DNA from: Streptomyces sp. CMB-StM0423
GTDB taxonomy: Bacteria > Actinomycetota > Actinomycetes > Streptomycetales > Streptomycetaceae
NCBI RefSeq assembly: GCF_002847285.1
Contig: NZ_CP025407.1
Location: 4,496,501-4,560,500 of the forward strand
Direction of reading: 5' to 3'
Length of the DNA stretch: 64,000 nucleotides
The notes below the pieces were generated by a model. That model was not told the DNA's origin, ran no database searches, and saw only the letters and a list, made by a program, of their open reading frames with translations. Positions 54,649 to 63,971 of the stretch are shown piece by piece; position 1 is the stretch's first letter, and each line of letters starts with the position of its first letter. The translations under genes were made by a program, and so were the position numbers.

Positions 54649-55503
54649 TCAGACCCGATCCGCGGCGATAAGCAGGTACTGGAAGCTCCCGCTGCGGTAC
54701 GCCGTGAGGAACGCCTCCTCGATCCCGGTGGCCACCGAGGACTTGGCCCGCAGCTCCCAGTACGGGATCGTCGCCTCGGTCAGGTCGATGACCTGCGCGG
54801 GCACCAGCCGGTTCGCGACCATCTCCTTGAAGTACGTCGACCGCGGGTGGACGTTGCAGATGTAGTGCGCGTTGATCTGGCTGACGGCGCGGGACGGCAG
54901 CCCGTAGGCGTCGTTGTAGCAGCCGGTGATGGTGACGTACCGGCCGCCGCGCGAGAGCAGCCGCGCGTGCTCCTTGAAGAGCTGCGCCAACTCCACGTAC
55001 ATCGTGCTCTCGTTGTTCCAGATCCCGCGGAACGCACCCGTCTCGAAGCCCGTGTCGAGCATGTTCTTCAGGTGGAACCGCACCGCGCTCCCCAGCCCGC
55101 GGCGCTGCACCTGGTCGTTGGCGAAGGAGACCTGCGACTGCGAGATCGAGATGCCGTCGACGCGGCAGCCGAATCGTTCGTGCGCCATGAAGCTCGTGCC
55201 GCCGCGGCCGGAGCCGGCGTCCAGCAGCCGGGCGCCGGGGTCGGGCTCGCCGAGGTGGTCCAGCAGGAGGGTGGCCTGCGCGGTCTCCAGGCGGTGCATC
55301 TCCGCGATGATCCGCGCTTCCCTGGTCTCCTCCGGGCCCGCCAGCACGGACTGGTCGACCTCGCCGATGCCGTAGTGGTGGTGGTACGTGCCGCTGACGT
55401 CGCCGAGCTTGAGGTTGACCGGGTCCTTCTCCCGGTTCCAGTAGTCGGCGATGGAGTGCTGGTACGGGCTGCTGAGGACGTTCGTGTCGGCGGCTGCCGC
55501 CAT
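54649..55503 (-). CDS. Geranyl diphosphate 2-C-methyltransferase
   Basis: Protein of 284 residues; ATG at 55503 with AGAAGGAGA upstream. SAM motif I is LLDAGSGRGGTSFM (about 94-107); the sequence has the family pattern VNLKLGDVSGTYHHHYGIGE and WNNESTMYVEL. It adds a methyl group to C2 of geranyl diphosphate, the first committed step to 2-methylisoborneol. It lies 185 bp downstream of the synthase, the same pairing as SCO7701/SCO7700. Confidence 0.95.
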   Translation of the reverse strand: MAAAADTNVLSSPYQHSIADYWNREKDPVNLKLGDVSGTYHHHYGIGEVDQSVLAGPEETREARIIAEMHRLETAQATLLLDHLGEPDPGARLLDAGSGRGGTSFMAHERFGCRVDGISISQSQVSFANDQVQRRGLGSAVRFHLKNMLDTGFETGAFRGIWNNESTMYVELAQLFKEHARLLSRGGRYVTITGCYNDAYGLPSRAVSQINAHYICNVHPRSTYFKEMVANRLVPAQVIDLTEATIPYWELRAKSSVATGIEEAFLTAYRSGSFQYLLIAADRV

Positions 55504-55688
55504 GGTCGTTCTCCTTCTGAGGGCGTGCTGAGCGTGCTGAAGCTGCTGAGGCGTGGTGGTCGGGTACGTGCGGATGCGGGACGCGTATGCCCGTCAGGCG
55601 GTCCTGCGGGTGCGTCGGGGGGATGGACGGGCCGGTTCGGCATGGCCGGCCCGGCGGTCCGGACCGGCGGGCGGGTGGGCCCGGCAGG

Positions 55689-56900
55689 TCAGGCGGTCTG
55701 GTAGCGCGCGCTGGTGGCGTGCCACTCCTTGCAGCCGCCCATCCATGCCCAGACTCCGGCCAGGAAGCGGCCGAGGTGCGGGGAGCCGGCGGCGGTCAGC
55801 GCCGCGGCCTCCATCTCGTAGGTGTGCATCAGCTCGTCGTGGATCAGGGCCGTCCGGTCCACGGCCTCCTGGAGGGTGCAGCCTTCTTCGGCGGCGATCA
55901 GGTTGGGCAGGTTGGTGTCCGTGGGGTCTTCCTTTCCCATCGAGTACAGGTCGTTGAGGAGCACGCTGGCGGTGCCGGCGTAGAGGTACGTGCGGCGGAC
56001 CCGGGCGTCGGCGAACTCGTCGGGCGGCAGCTCGTACCCGCTGACGGGGTCCACGAGGACCATGCAGGGGAAGAACGCGTTCTCGTAGCGGTGGAGCAGG
56101 TACTCCCACACCGCGGGGGTGCGCGCCGAGGAGCGCCACTCGGCCTCCTGGCCGTACCCGACGAACATGACGGCCAACTCGTGCCGCAGCCGGGCGACCT
56201 GGGTGGGGCTCGCGTACCGCGAGAGGTGCGCTAGGGCGGAGCGGAACGCGCGCAGCACCGGCTCGCGCTGGACGGTCTCCTCGAACTGCGGCATGTAGCG
56301 CGCGGGCAGCCGTACGGGGTCGATGACGGCGTGCGCCAGCGCCATCCGTTCGCCGAGCAGGGCGGGATCCGGGTCCTCGCCCTCGTCCACCCAGTGGTCG
56401 TCGACGGACCACTCGGACAGGCCGCACTTGGCGGCGGCCAGCAGCCGGTCGGGGTCGTCGCAGTCGGGGTGCGCGAGCATGAAGAGGCGGCCGAACTGGT
56501 GGGAGCGCAGGCGCTCGATGCGGCCGGTGAAGATGCCGATCTCTTCCGCCCACGCGACCAGCCGCTCGTTGACCTCCTCGCCGAGCGCGGGGTCGTTGCG
56601 CAGGGCGTCGGGGCAGTACAGCGGCGGGATCCGCAGGCCGCCGCGCTCGCCGCCGCCGCCGGCCGGGGGCGCGGTGCCGGTCTCCGGCCCCGCGGCCGAG
56701 CCGATGTCGGTATCGGGCTCGGCCGCCGGTGCCGGTTCGGGTCCGGACCTCGTACGGGCAGGGGGCTCCGCCTCAGGCGGCGGGACGGCCCCCGGCAGGT
56801 ACCCGGCGAGCGGGTGCGCGGCGGCGGTGCCGAGGCCGGTGGGGCCGAGGGGGAGGAGGGCGCGGAGTGCTTCTGCGGGTGCTCCGGTCATGCGCGGCAC
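55689..56900 (-). CDS. 2-Methylisoborneol synthase (terpene cyclase)
   Basis: About 403 residues. The GTG at 56900 has GGAGG 4 nt upstream; the in-frame ATG at 56891 is an alternative but is 13 nt from that site. The N-terminal 100 residues are Pro/Ala/Gly-rich and variable, as in other synthases of this type. The cyclase has the metal-binding aspartate motif VDDHWVDEGED and the NSE triad NDLYSMGKE, with the family ending WAWMGGCKEWHATSARY. It converts 2-methylgeranyl diphosphate to 2-methylisoborneol, the earthy odorant. It is divergent from the TetR gene, which may control it. Confidence 0.95.
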   Translation of the reverse strand: MPRMTGAPAEALRALLPLGPTGLGTAAAHPLAGYLPGAVPPPEAEPPARTRSGPEPAPAAEPDTDIGSAAGPETGTAPPAGGGGERGGLRIPPLYCPDALRNDPALGEEVNERLVAWAEEIGIFTGRIERLRSHQFGRLFMLAHPDCDDPDRLLAAAKCGLSEWSVDDHWVDEGEDPDPALLGERMALAHAVIDPVRLPARYMPQFEETVQREPVLRAFRSALAHLSRYASPTQVARLRHELAVMFVGYGQEAEWRSSARTPAVWEYLLHRYENAFFPCMVLVDPVSGYELPPDEFADARVRRTYLYAGTASVLLNDLYSMGKEDPTDTNLPNLIAAEEGCTLQEAVDRTALIHDELMHTYEMEAAALTAAGSPHLGRFLAGVWAWMGGCKEWHATSARYQTA

Positions 56901-57032
56901 CCGGCCTCCGCGGAGGCCGGCGAGGAGATCGTCATACTTCGACGCTAGGCATCTGTGCCGAGTGCGGCAATCGCTCGAAAGAGTAGGCATAAAAGGGGGA
57001 TTGGCCGGTTGGGGGTCCCCTCGCGAAGTCGA

Positions 57033-57058
57033 CGGGTGAAACGGTTGCGTTTCACCCG
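57033..57058. promoter_or_regulatory. Perfect palindrome, candidate TetR operator 1
   Basis: 11-bp arms CGGGTGAAACG and CGTTTCACCCG with a GTTG centre, between the synthase and the TetR gene. It shares GAAACGGTT with operator 2. Confidence 0.65.
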
Positions 57059-57078
57059 GTCGCGATCTAGCGTGGGCG

Positions 57079-57097
57079 GTACGAAACGGTTCCGTAC
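57079..57097. promoter_or_regulatory. Palindrome, candidate TetR operator 2
   Basis: GTACGAAACGGTTCCGTAC (9-bp arms, one mismatch), 18 bp before the TetR start, where bound repressor would block expression of the gene itself. Confidence 0.65.
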
Positions 57098-57114
57098 GAA
57101 AAGGATCGCCTGTC

Positions 57115-57738
57115 ATGCCCGGCAGACCCGTCGGCCAGCTCCCCGGCCAGACCTCCGACGCCCGGATCCGCCGGCCCCGCATGACCCCCGAGCGTGAGCG
57201 TGAGCTGCTCGAAGCGGTGCTGGGCGTGCTGCGCGAGTCGGGGTACGAGGCGCTGTCGATGGACCTCGTCGCGACCCGCGCGCGATGCAGCAAGGCGACC
57301 CTGTACCGGCAGTGGCACAGCAAGGCGGAGATGGTCGTCGCCGCGATGATCGCCAACCGGCCCGTGGACCCCGGCGCCGTCGACACCGGTTCCCTGCGCG
57401 GTGATCTGATCAGCCTCGTCGAAGAGTTGTCCACCACCGCCGAGAAGGACACGGCGCTGATCGCGGCGATACACCACGCCGCGCTCACCGACGGGGACCT
57501 GGCCGCGACGCTGCACGCGTCCCTCGCGGACTACGAGGTGACGCACCTGTGCGGCCTGCTCGACCGCGCGGTGGCGCGCGGCGAGCTGCCGGGGCAGCCG
57601 GGTGCGGCGGAGTTCCTGCCGCAGTTGCTGTTCGGCGCGGTCGTCATACGCCCGCTGATCGACGGGACGTTCGCCGATTCCGCGTATCTCGCCCGGTTCG
57701 TCGACCTCGTGGTGCTGCCGGCGCTGCGTCACTCCTGA
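57115..57738 (+). CDS. TetR-family regulator
   Basis: Protein of 207 residues; ATG at 57115 after AAGGA. The helix-turn-helix (LLEAVLGVLRESGYEALSMD, VATRARCSKATLYRQWHSK) is at about 30-75. The C-terminal ligand domain is of the TetR_C_16/33 type with the family core GAVVIRPLIDGTFAD. Its likely operators are the palindromes upstream. The next gene is an MFS transporter on the same strand, so efflux repression relieved by the transported drug is the simplest model; the 2-methylisoborneol genes may be a second target. Confidence 0.94.
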   Translation: MPGRPVGQLPGQTSDARIRRPRMTPERERELLEAVLGVLRESGYEALSMDLVATRARCSKATLYRQWHSKAEMVVAAMIANRPVDPGAVDTGSLRGDLISLVEELSTTAEKDTALIAAIHHAALTDGDLAATLHASLADYEVTHLCGLLDRAVARGELPGQPGAAEFLPQLLFGAVVIRPLIDGTFADSAYLARFVDLVVLPALRHS

Positions 57739-57917
57739 GCCGTACGCCCTTCACCACCCTCGCCGGTCACTCCGGTCACTCCGGCCACCGTGCGCCCGCC
57801 TCGCGGGCGGCGCCGCCGGGCCCGGGCCCGTACCCCGACGGCCTCATACCCCTACGCCGTACCCGTACGAGCCGCATCCGGTCCTCCGAGCATCCGACCC
57901 CCCACACGGAGCCCGCC

Positions 57918-59447
57918 ATGTCCCGTACCGACGCCGAAGCCGGCAGCGGTCCCGTCGGCGAACCCGGCCCGCTCGCCGCCGCCGGCACACCCCAGGACGA
58001 CCGCGCCCACCGCCACCGGTGGCTGATCCTCGGCGTCCTCGGCCTCGCCCAGTTGATGGTCGTCCTCGACGTGACCATCGTGAACATCGCCCTGCCGTCC
58101 GCCCAGTCCGACCTCGGCTTCACCAACGGCGACCGGCAGTGGGTCGTCACCGCGTACTCGCTGGCCTTCGGCAGCCTCCTGCTCCTCGGCGGCCGCATCG
58201 CCGACCTCGTCGGCCGCAAGGTCACCTTCCTGGTCGGTCTCGTCGGCTTCGCCGCCGCGTCCGCCGTGGCCGGCGCCTCGGTGAGCTTCGACATGCTCAT
58301 CCTCGCCCGCGCCCTCCAGGGCGCCTTCGGCGCGCTCCTCGCCCCGTCCGCGCTGTCGCTGCTGACGACGACGTTCACCGACCCGGGCGAGCGGGCGAAG
58401 GCGTTCAGCGTCTACGGCGCCGTGTCCGGCGCGGGCGGCGCCATCGGCCTGCTGCTGGGCGGGGTGCTCACCGAGTACCTGGACTGGCGCTGGACGCTGT
58501 ACGTGAACGTGGTCCTCGCCGTCGTCGCCTTCGTCTTCGCCTCCGCGCTGCTGACCCATACGGCACGGGACCGGAGCGTCACGCTCGACGTGCCCGGCAC
58601 GGCCCTGGTCACCGTCGGCCTGTTCTGCGTCGTCTACGGCTTCTCCAACGCCGAGCACCAGGACTGGGGCGCGCCGGCGACCTGGGGGCTGCTGATCGCC
58701 GGCGGCGTGCTGCTCACGGTGTTCGCCTGGTGGTCGACCCGCAGCCGGCACCCCCTGCTGCCCACGCGCATCGTCACCGACCGCAACCGCGGCGCGTCCT
58801 ACCTCGGCATGCTGATCTCCGCGGGCGGGATGTTCGGCGTCTTCCTGTTCCTCACGTACTTCCTGCAGACGGGTCTCGACTACACGCCGATCGACTCCGG
58901 CGTCGCCTTTCTGCCGATGGTCGGCGGCCTGGTGATCGCCGCGACACTGGCCACCAACTTCCTCGTACCGCGCATCGGGCCGCGGCTGGTGGTGCCCCCG
59001 GGCATGGCGATCTCGGCGGTCGGCCTGGTGTGGATGACGAGGCTGGACCTGAGCAGTTCGTACGCGGTGCACATCCTGCCGATGACCGTGATGGTGGGCT
59101 TCGGCCTGGGGCTGGTCGTGGCGACGGCGATGAGCCTGGGCACGCTGGGCGTCTCCGTGCACGACGCGGGCGTGGCCTCCGCGACGGTCAACGCCATGCA
59201 GCAGGTCGGCGGCTCCATCGGCATCGCCCTGCTCAACACCGTCTCCGCCAGCGCCGCCGCGAGCTACGTCGCCGGGCGCAACCCGAGGGATCCGGCGGTG
59301 AAGGCGCAGGCGGCGCTGGAGAGTTACCACACCGCGTTCTGGTGGTCGGCGGGGTTCTTCGCCGCCGGCGCCCTGGTGACCCTGTTCCTGTACCGGCGGG
59401 GCGCGCCCAAGGAGCTGAAGGGCGGGGCACCCACGATCCACATGTGA
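57918..59447 (+). CDS. MFS drug transporter, DHA2 (14-TM) family
   Basis: Protein of 509 residues; ATG at 57918. Membrane helices are evident throughout; motif D1 LDVTIVNIALPSAQSDLG, motif A GGRIADLVGRKVTF and motif C GAVSGAGGAIGLLLGG place it in the 14-helix DHA2 group (EmrB/QacA-like). It expels hydrophobic drugs or metabolites using the proton gradient. It lies 179 bp after the TetR gene and is probably controlled by it. Confidence 0.95.
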   Translation: MSRTDAEAGSGPVGEPGPLAAAGTPQDDRAHRHRWLILGVLGLAQLMVVLDVTIVNIALPSAQSDLGFTNGDRQWVVTAYSLAFGSLLLLGGRIADLVGRKVTFLVGLVGFAAASAVAGASVSFDMLILARALQGAFGALLAPSALSLLTTTFTDPGERAKAFSVYGAVSGAGGAIGLLLGGVLTEYLDWRWTLYVNVVLAVVAFVFASALLTHTARDRSVTLDVPGTALVTVGLFCVVYGFSNAEHQDWGAPATWGLLIAGGVLLTVFAWWSTRSRHPLLPTRIVTDRNRGASYLGMLISAGGMFGVFLFLTYFLQTGLDYTPIDSGVAFLPMVGGLVIAATLATNFLVPRIGPRLVVPPGMAISAVGLVWMTRLDLSSSYAVHILPMTVMVGFGLGLVVATAMSLGTLGVSVHDAGVASATVNAMQQVGGSIGIALLNTVSASAAASYVAGRNPRDPAVKAQAALESYHTAFWWSAGFFAAGALVTLFLYRRGAPKELKGGAPTIHM

Positions 59448-59462
59448 GCCCCGCCCGCGCCC

Positions 59463-60431
59463 TCACACGACGAGCAGCGACTTGCCCACCGTCGCCCGCC
59501 GGGCGAGCGAGGCGTGCGCGTCCTCGGCGCGCGCGAGCGGGTGGGTCGCGCCGATCACCGGCCTGATGCGGCCCGCGGCGGCGAGGTCCAGGGCCTCGAC
59601 GAGCGCGGCCCGCGAGACGGCGGCGGGCGGCGGGCCGCCCTCCAGGAGGTTGGTCACCCGTACGTCCCGCTCCGCGGCCGCGCGCGGGTCGATCTCGGCG
59701 AAGCAGCCGTCCGACGTCCCGTACGTCACGAACCTGCCGCCCCGCGCCACCGTACGGAACGCCGCCCGGCCCAGCTCGCCCCCGGCGCCGTCGAAGGCCA
59801 GGTCGACGCCGTCCCCGCCGGCGGCCTCGCGGACCCGGTCCTGCCAGCCGTCCTCGGAGTAGTCGACGGCGTGCTCCGCGCCCAGCTCGCGGGCGAGCGC
59901 GAGCTTGCGCTCGCCGCGCGCCGCCGCGATGACGCGCGCCCCCGCGTCGCGCGCCAGTTGCAGCACCAGCGACCCCGCCCCGCCGGCCGCCGCCGTCACG
60001 AGCACCGTCTCGCCCTCCCGGGGCTGCCCGGCGCGGGCGAGGCGCACGGCGGTGGTGCCGTCGTGCAGCAGCGCCGCCGCCTCGGCCGTGCCGAGCGCGT
60101 CGGGGACGGCGGCGATCTCCGCCACCTCGGCGACGACCTGCTCCGCGTACCCGGCGGACGCCGGGGCGGCCACGCGCCGCCCGGTCCACGCCGTGTCGAC
60201 CCCCTCCCCGACGGCCAGCACGGTCCCCGCGCCGCCCTGGCCCGGCACGTACGGCGGTCGCACCGGGAAGATCTCGCCGCCCCAGCCGCCGCGCAGCAGG
60301 GTGTCCAGGTAGATGACGTCGGCCACCTCCAGCCCCACGACGACCTGCCCCGTCCCGGCCACCGGCTCGGGCACCTCCGCCGGCACCAGCACCTCGGGCC
60401 CGCCGAACTCCCGTACCTCGATCGCACGCAC
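59463..60431 (-). CDS. Zinc-independent quinone oxidoreductase-like MDR dehydrogenase
   Basis: Protein of 322 residues; GTG at 60431 chosen with AGGAG 10 nt upstream. The GroES-like N-terminal domain (VPGQGGAGTVLAVGEGVD) lacks the zinc ligands of alcohol dehydrogenase. The Rossmann domain has VTAAAGGAGSLVLQLAR (AAxGGxG) and the NADPH-type DYSEDGW. It probably reduces quinones or enones using NADPH. It is convergent to the MFS gene (15 bp between stops). Confidence 0.93.
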   Translation of the reverse strand: MRAIEVREFGGPEVLVPAEVPEPVAGTGQVVVGLEVADVIYLDTLLRGGWGGEIFPVRPPYVPGQGGAGTVLAVGEGVDTAWTGRRVAAPASAGYAEQVVAEVAEIAAVPDALGTAEAAALLHDGTTAVRLARAGQPREGETVLVTAAAGGAGSLVLQLARDAGARVIAAARGERKLALARELGAEHAVDYSEDGWQDRVREAAGGDGVDLAFDGAGGELGRAAFRTVARGGRFVTYGTSDGCFAEIDPRAAAERDVRVTNLLEGGPPPAAVSRAALVEALDLAAAGRIRPVIGATHPLARAEDAHASLARRATVGKSLLVV

Positions 60432-60545
60432 CGCGACCACGCTCCTGTCTTGATCGACTCGACGCGGCCAAACGTAGAAGTTCAACGAAGGTTCAGGTCA
60501 AGCGACGCCCGCCACCAGTCGCCGCGATTGCCGTGCGGCAGCCGG

Positions 60546-60591
60546 CCTCCCCCTGCCGGCGGCCGTACGGGACGCCCGCCGGCGGGGGAGG
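60546..60591. terminator. GC-rich hairpin after the flotillin gene
   Basis: CCTCCCCCTGCCGGCGG (60546-60562) pairs with CCGCCGGCGGGGGAGG (60576-60591) with one bulge, just beyond the flotillin stop (leftward). Confidence 0.6.
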
Positions 60592-60618
60592 GGGCCGGGA
60601 AGGCCGGATCAATGTGCC

Positions 60619-61731
60619 CTAGTCGTGCTGCCGTTCGCCCTCCGGGGACCGCTGCTGGGGCATGGTGGTCCTTACCGAGTCCAGGATGGCCAGTCCCTGG
60701 CCGACCAGGCCGGCCGTGAGCTCGCCGAGCCCGTCGGCCCCGTTGAGCACGTTGATGTTCGCGCCCTGGAGGCCGGCCGCGGCCCGTTCGACGATCTTCG
60801 GGAGCTGGTCGATCAACTGCTGGTCCAGCGCCACCCTGTCGTACGAGGACGCCGCCTCGGCCTGGATCTTCATCCGTTCCGCCTCGGCGAGGGCCAGCAC
60901 CCGCACCCGCTCGGCCTCCGCCTCGGCCGGCTTGACCACCTCCGCCTGCAACTCCTGCTGGCGGAGCTGGGCCGCGCGCTCGGCCAGCTCGGTCTGCGCG
61001 GCGAGCACGTCCTGCTGCGCGTGCGCCTGGGCCAGCGGCCCGGCCTGCGCCGCCTCCGCCTCGACCCGGCTGACCTCGGCCTTGTACTGCGCCCGCACCA
61101 TGGCGGTCTCCCTGGCGTACTCGGCCTGCTTCCGGGCGGACTCCTGCTCCGCCTCGGACGCCCTCTGCGCCGCCTGCGCCTCGGCGATCTTCGCCTCGCG
61201 CTGGATGGCCGCCTGATGGGGCGCCGACATCGCCTTGATGTAGCCGGTGTCGCCGTCGTCGATCGACTGGATCTGGAACGAGTCGACGATCAGGCCGATC
61301 CGGCCCATCTCGCTCTTGGAGGTCTCCACCACCTCGGAGGCGAGCTTCTGCCGCTCCGTGACGATCTCCTCGACCGTCATCGAGCCGATGATGGCGCGCA
61401 GGTGGCCGGCGAAGATCCGCCCGGTCAGCACCGACATCTCCTTCTGCTCGGAGAGGAAGCGCTGCCCGGCGTTGACGATGCTCTCGATGTCGTTGCCGAC
61501 CTTGAAGGCGATCACGGACCGCACGGTCAGCGGGATGCCCTGCCTGGTCACGCAGTACTCGGCGACCTCCGACTCGTGCATCGCCAGCGACAGGAAGCGG
61601 GTCTTGCGGAAGATCGGTAACACGAACCTGCCGTGCCCGACGACGACGCGGAACGGTGCGCCGTCCCGCCGGCGCCTGCCGCCCGACACGAGCATGGCCT
61701 GGTCGGGGGCCGGAACGCGATAGCCGAACAT
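60619..61731 (-). CDS. Flotillin/SPFH (band 7) domain protein
   Basis: Protein of 370 residues; ATG at 61731 with GAGGAGG upstream. The SPFH domain covers about 1-190 (GMFVLPIFRKTRFLSL-like core; FQIQSIDD at about 155), followed by a long Ala/Glu-rich coiled coil (AEAQAAQRASEAEQESARKQ onward) and a glycine-rich C-terminus. There is no N-terminal transmembrane helix, so membrane contact would be by a hairpin or a partner. Flotillins organise membrane microdomains. The OB-fold gene 10 bp upstream is the usual partner. Confidence 0.9.
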   Translation of the reverse strand: MFGYRVPAPDQAMLVSGGRRRRDGAPFRVVVGHGRFVLPIFRKTRFLSLAMHESEVAEYCVTRQGIPLTVRSVIAFKVGNDIESIVNAGQRFLSEQKEMSVLTGRIFAGHLRAIIGSMTVEEIVTERQKLASEVVETSKSEMGRIGLIVDSFQIQSIDDGDTGYIKAMSAPHQAAIQREAKIAEAQAAQRASEAEQESARKQAEYARETAMVRAQYKAEVSRVEAEAAQAGPLAQAHAQQDVLAAQTELAERAAQLRQQELQAEVVKPAEAEAERVRVLALAEAERMKIQAEAASSYDRVALDQQLIDQLPKIVERAAAGLQGANINVLNGADGLGELTAGLVGQGLAILDSVRTTMPQQRSPEGERQHD

Positions 61732-61741
61732 GCTTACCTCC

Positions 61742-62032
61742 TCACTCCACGGGACCGATGCCGCCGGTCAGCTCGTCCAACGGATCGGCCCACGCGATCA
61801 CGGTGACCTGGCGACCGCCGCAGTACTCGGTGACGAGCACCTCCGCCCCTTGCGGCAACGGCTCGGCGGACCGGGCGAGAAAGGTCTCGGTGCCACCCCT
61901 GACCCGCACCAGCACCTCGCCGGGGCCCGCGGACCCGCGGGTGGGGATGACGAGAACGCCCAGACAGCCGATCACGGCGTCGTCAGGCACCATCGATGGA
62001 TCCCCCTCCATCACCCTGCTCGCGACGTTCAT
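61742..62032 (-). CDS. NfeD-type OB-fold protein, flotillin partner
   Basis: Protein of 96 residues; ATG at 62032 after AGGG (a GTG at 62047 is possible). It is compact and beta-rich: AVIGCLGVLVIPTRG, GPGEVLVRVRGG, GAEVLVTEYCGGRQVTV. This matches the OB-fold end of NfeD, but the transmembrane and protease parts are missing. It reads into the flotillin gene with a 10-bp gap, the typical NfeD-flotillin pairing. Confidence 0.75.
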   Translation of the reverse strand: MNVASRVMEGDPSMVPDDAVIGCLGVLVIPTRGSAGPGEVLVRVRGGTETFLARSAEPLPQGAEVLVTEYCGGRQVTVIAWADPLDELTGGIGPVE

Positions 62033-62139
62033 GCGTACCCTACTCACGACGACGGTCGCTCAATCTTGGTTTCGCCTCCCCGGGAGGGGGCCCAGCGGTT
62101 TCGCGCTTCGGTGTCAGCCGGGGCCCGTAGGCTGGCCCC

Positions 62140-62970
62140 ATGGCGAAGAGTGGCGAGGCGGCATCCGCGGCGGGGGGCCGCGCGGTGGTGCGCAAGGCGA
62201 AACCGGCGCCGACGCGGACGGGGCTGGTGCGGCAGGCGCGGCGGATCTACCGCGAGCTGGCCGAGGTGTATCCGTACGCGCACCCGGAGCTGGACTTCGA
62301 GGACCCGTATCAGTTGCTCATCGCCACGGTGCTCTCCGCGCAGACCACCGACCTGCGGGTGAACCAGACGACGCCGGCCCTCTTCGCGAAGTACCCGACG
62401 CCGGAGGACCTGGCCGCGGCCAACCCCGAGGAGGTCGAGGAGCTGATCCGGCCCACCGGGTTCTTCCGCGCCAAGACCAAGTCGATCATGGGTCTTTCGC
62501 AGGCCCTTCGGGACGACTTCGGCGGCGAGGTCCCGGGCAATCTGAAGGACCTGGTCAAGCTGCCAGGCGTGGGCCGCAAGACGGCGTTCGTCGTGCTCGG
62601 CAACGCTTTCGGGGTCCCCGGTATCACGGTCGACACGCACTTCGCACGGCTGGTGCGGCGCTGGAAGTGGACCGAGCAGACCGACCCCGACAAGATCGAG
62701 CAGGAGGTCGGGTCCCTCTTCCCGAAGAAGGACTGGACGATGCTCTCGCACTACGTGATCTTCCACGGCCGGCGCATCTGCCATTCCCGCAAGCCCGCCT
62801 GCGGCGCCTGCCCCATCGCCCCGCTCTGCCCGGCGTACGGGGAGGGGGAGACGGATCCGGAGAAGGCGCAGAAGCTGCTGAAGTACGAGAAGGGCGGCAT
62901 GCCCGGGCAGCGCCTCAAGCCCCCGCCGGACTACCCCGGGAAGCCCGCGCCCCCGCTGGGAGCCGCATGA
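62140..62970 (+). CDS. nth: Endonuclease III (DNA glycosylase/AP lyase)
   Basis: Protein of 276 residues; ATG at 62140. The helix-hairpin-helix is LPGVGRKTA with catalytic lysine K; the catalytic Asp follows in VDTHFARL; and the 4Fe-4S cluster has CHSRKPACGACPIAPLC (C-x6-C-x2-C-x5-C). It excises oxidised pyrimidines. In most Streptomyces I recall, nth follows crp directly; here a block of about 13 kb intervenes. Its stop overlaps the NUDIX start (ATGA). Confidence 0.97.
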   Translation: MAKSGEAASAAGGRAVVRKAKPAPTRTGLVRQARRIYRELAEVYPYAHPELDFEDPYQLLIATVLSAQTTDLRVNQTTPALFAKYPTPEDLAAANPEEVEELIRPTGFFRAKTKSIMGLSQALRDDFGGEVPGNLKDLVKLPGVGRKTAFVVLGNAFGVPGITVDTHFARLVRRWKWTEQTDPDKIEQEVGSLFPKKDWTMLSHYVIFHGRRICHSRKPACGACPIAPLCPAYGEGETDPEKAQKLLKYEKGGMPGQRLKPPPDYPGKPAPPLGAA

Positions 62971-63959
62971 CGCGATCTCGCGGGACGCCCGGCGGGCCGG
63001 GCGGCGGCGCGGCGTCGGGTGCGGCGCGCGGCACGGCGGACGAGGCGGCGCCCGGAGCTTCGGCGCGGGCGGCGGCGGGTGAGGCGCGCGGTGAAGCGGA
63101 CGGGGGCGCGCACGGCGCCCCGAGCGCCGCGGACGGGCCCGCCGAAGCCGCGGATTCCGCTTGTACGCCCGTGGGTCGAACGCCCGTATCCCAGGCGCCC
63201 GACTCCCCCGCGCCCGGGTCGGGTACGCCCGGGTCCCGTACCCGCGCGTCCCGTACGCCCGCGGCTGCGTCCCGTACGTCCGCGGCCCGGCCGCCCGTGG
63301 CCGTCAGCGACGCCGGGCTGCCCGGCTGGCTGGCGCCGGTCGCCGACGCGGCCCGTACCGTACGGCCGGAAGAGCTGAGCCGCTTCCTCCCGCCCGACGG
63401 CGACGGTGGCCGGCCCGCCGCCGTGCTCGTCCTCTTCGGCGACGGTGAGGACGGCCCCGAACTGCTCCTCACCGAGCGCGCCCATTCCCTCCGCTCGCAC
63501 GCCGGCCAGCCCTCCTTCCCCGGCGGCTCCCTCGACCCGGAGGACGGCGACCCCGCGGGTGAAGGGCCGCTGCGCGCCGCGCTGCGCGAGGCGCAGGAGG
63601 AGACGGGGCTCGACCCGGCGGGCGTGCAGGTGTTCTCCGTGCTGCCCCGGCTCTACATCCCCGTCAGCGGCTTCGTCGTCTCGCCCGTGCTCGGCTGGTG
63701 GCGCGAGCCCAGCCCCGTCGGCGTCGTCGATCCGGCCGAGACGGCGCGGGTGTTCAGCGTCACCGTGGCGGATCTCACCGACCCGGCGAACCGCGCCATG
63801 GCCGTCCATCCGCGCGGCCACCTCGGCCCCGCGTTCCTCGTCTGCTCCGCGCTGGTCTGGGGTTTCACCGCCGGCGTCATCGACCGCATCCTGCACCTGG
63901 CCGGGTGGGAGCGCCCGTGGGATCGCGACCGCCGGGTGCCGCTGGACTGGCACGCATGA
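62967..63959 (+). CDS. NUDIX hydrolase, CoA diphosphatase type
   Basis: Protein of 330 residues; ATG overlaps the nth stop. The first 115 residues are low-complexity (Ala/Gly/Pro/Arg/Ser), which may be a long disordered tail; a start further in cannot be excluded. The NUDIX core (about 140-330) has the CoA motif LLTERAHSLRSHAGQPSFPG and NUDIX box GGSLDPEDGD...REAQEETGL. It hydrolyses CoA or its derivatives. It is followed by the MarP-like gene. Confidence 0.93.
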   Translation: MTRSRGTPGGPGGGAASGAARGTADEAAPGASARAAAGEARGEADGGAHGAPSAADGPAEAADSACTPVGRTPVSQAPDSPAPGSGTPGSRTRASRTPAAASRTSAARPPVAVSDAGLPGWLAPVADAARTVRPEELSRFLPPDGDGGRPAAVLVLFGDGEDGPELLLTERAHSLRSHAGQPSFPGGSLDPEDGDPAGEGPLRAALREAQEETGLDPAGVQVFSVLPRLYIPVSGFVVSPVLGWWREPSPVGVVDPAETARVFSVTVADLTDPANRAMAVHPRGHLGPAFLVCSALVWGFTAGVIDRILHLAGWERPWDRDRRVPLDWHA

Positions 63960-63971
63960 GACGGTGACCGG

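Noticed and set aside
50823..54671. Plus-strand open frame of over 1200 codons antisense to the AfsR-type gene
   Set aside because: Low-complexity Arg/Ala/Gly/Pro composition with no domains; it is the usual high-GC mirror frame of a real gene with clear motifs on the other strand.
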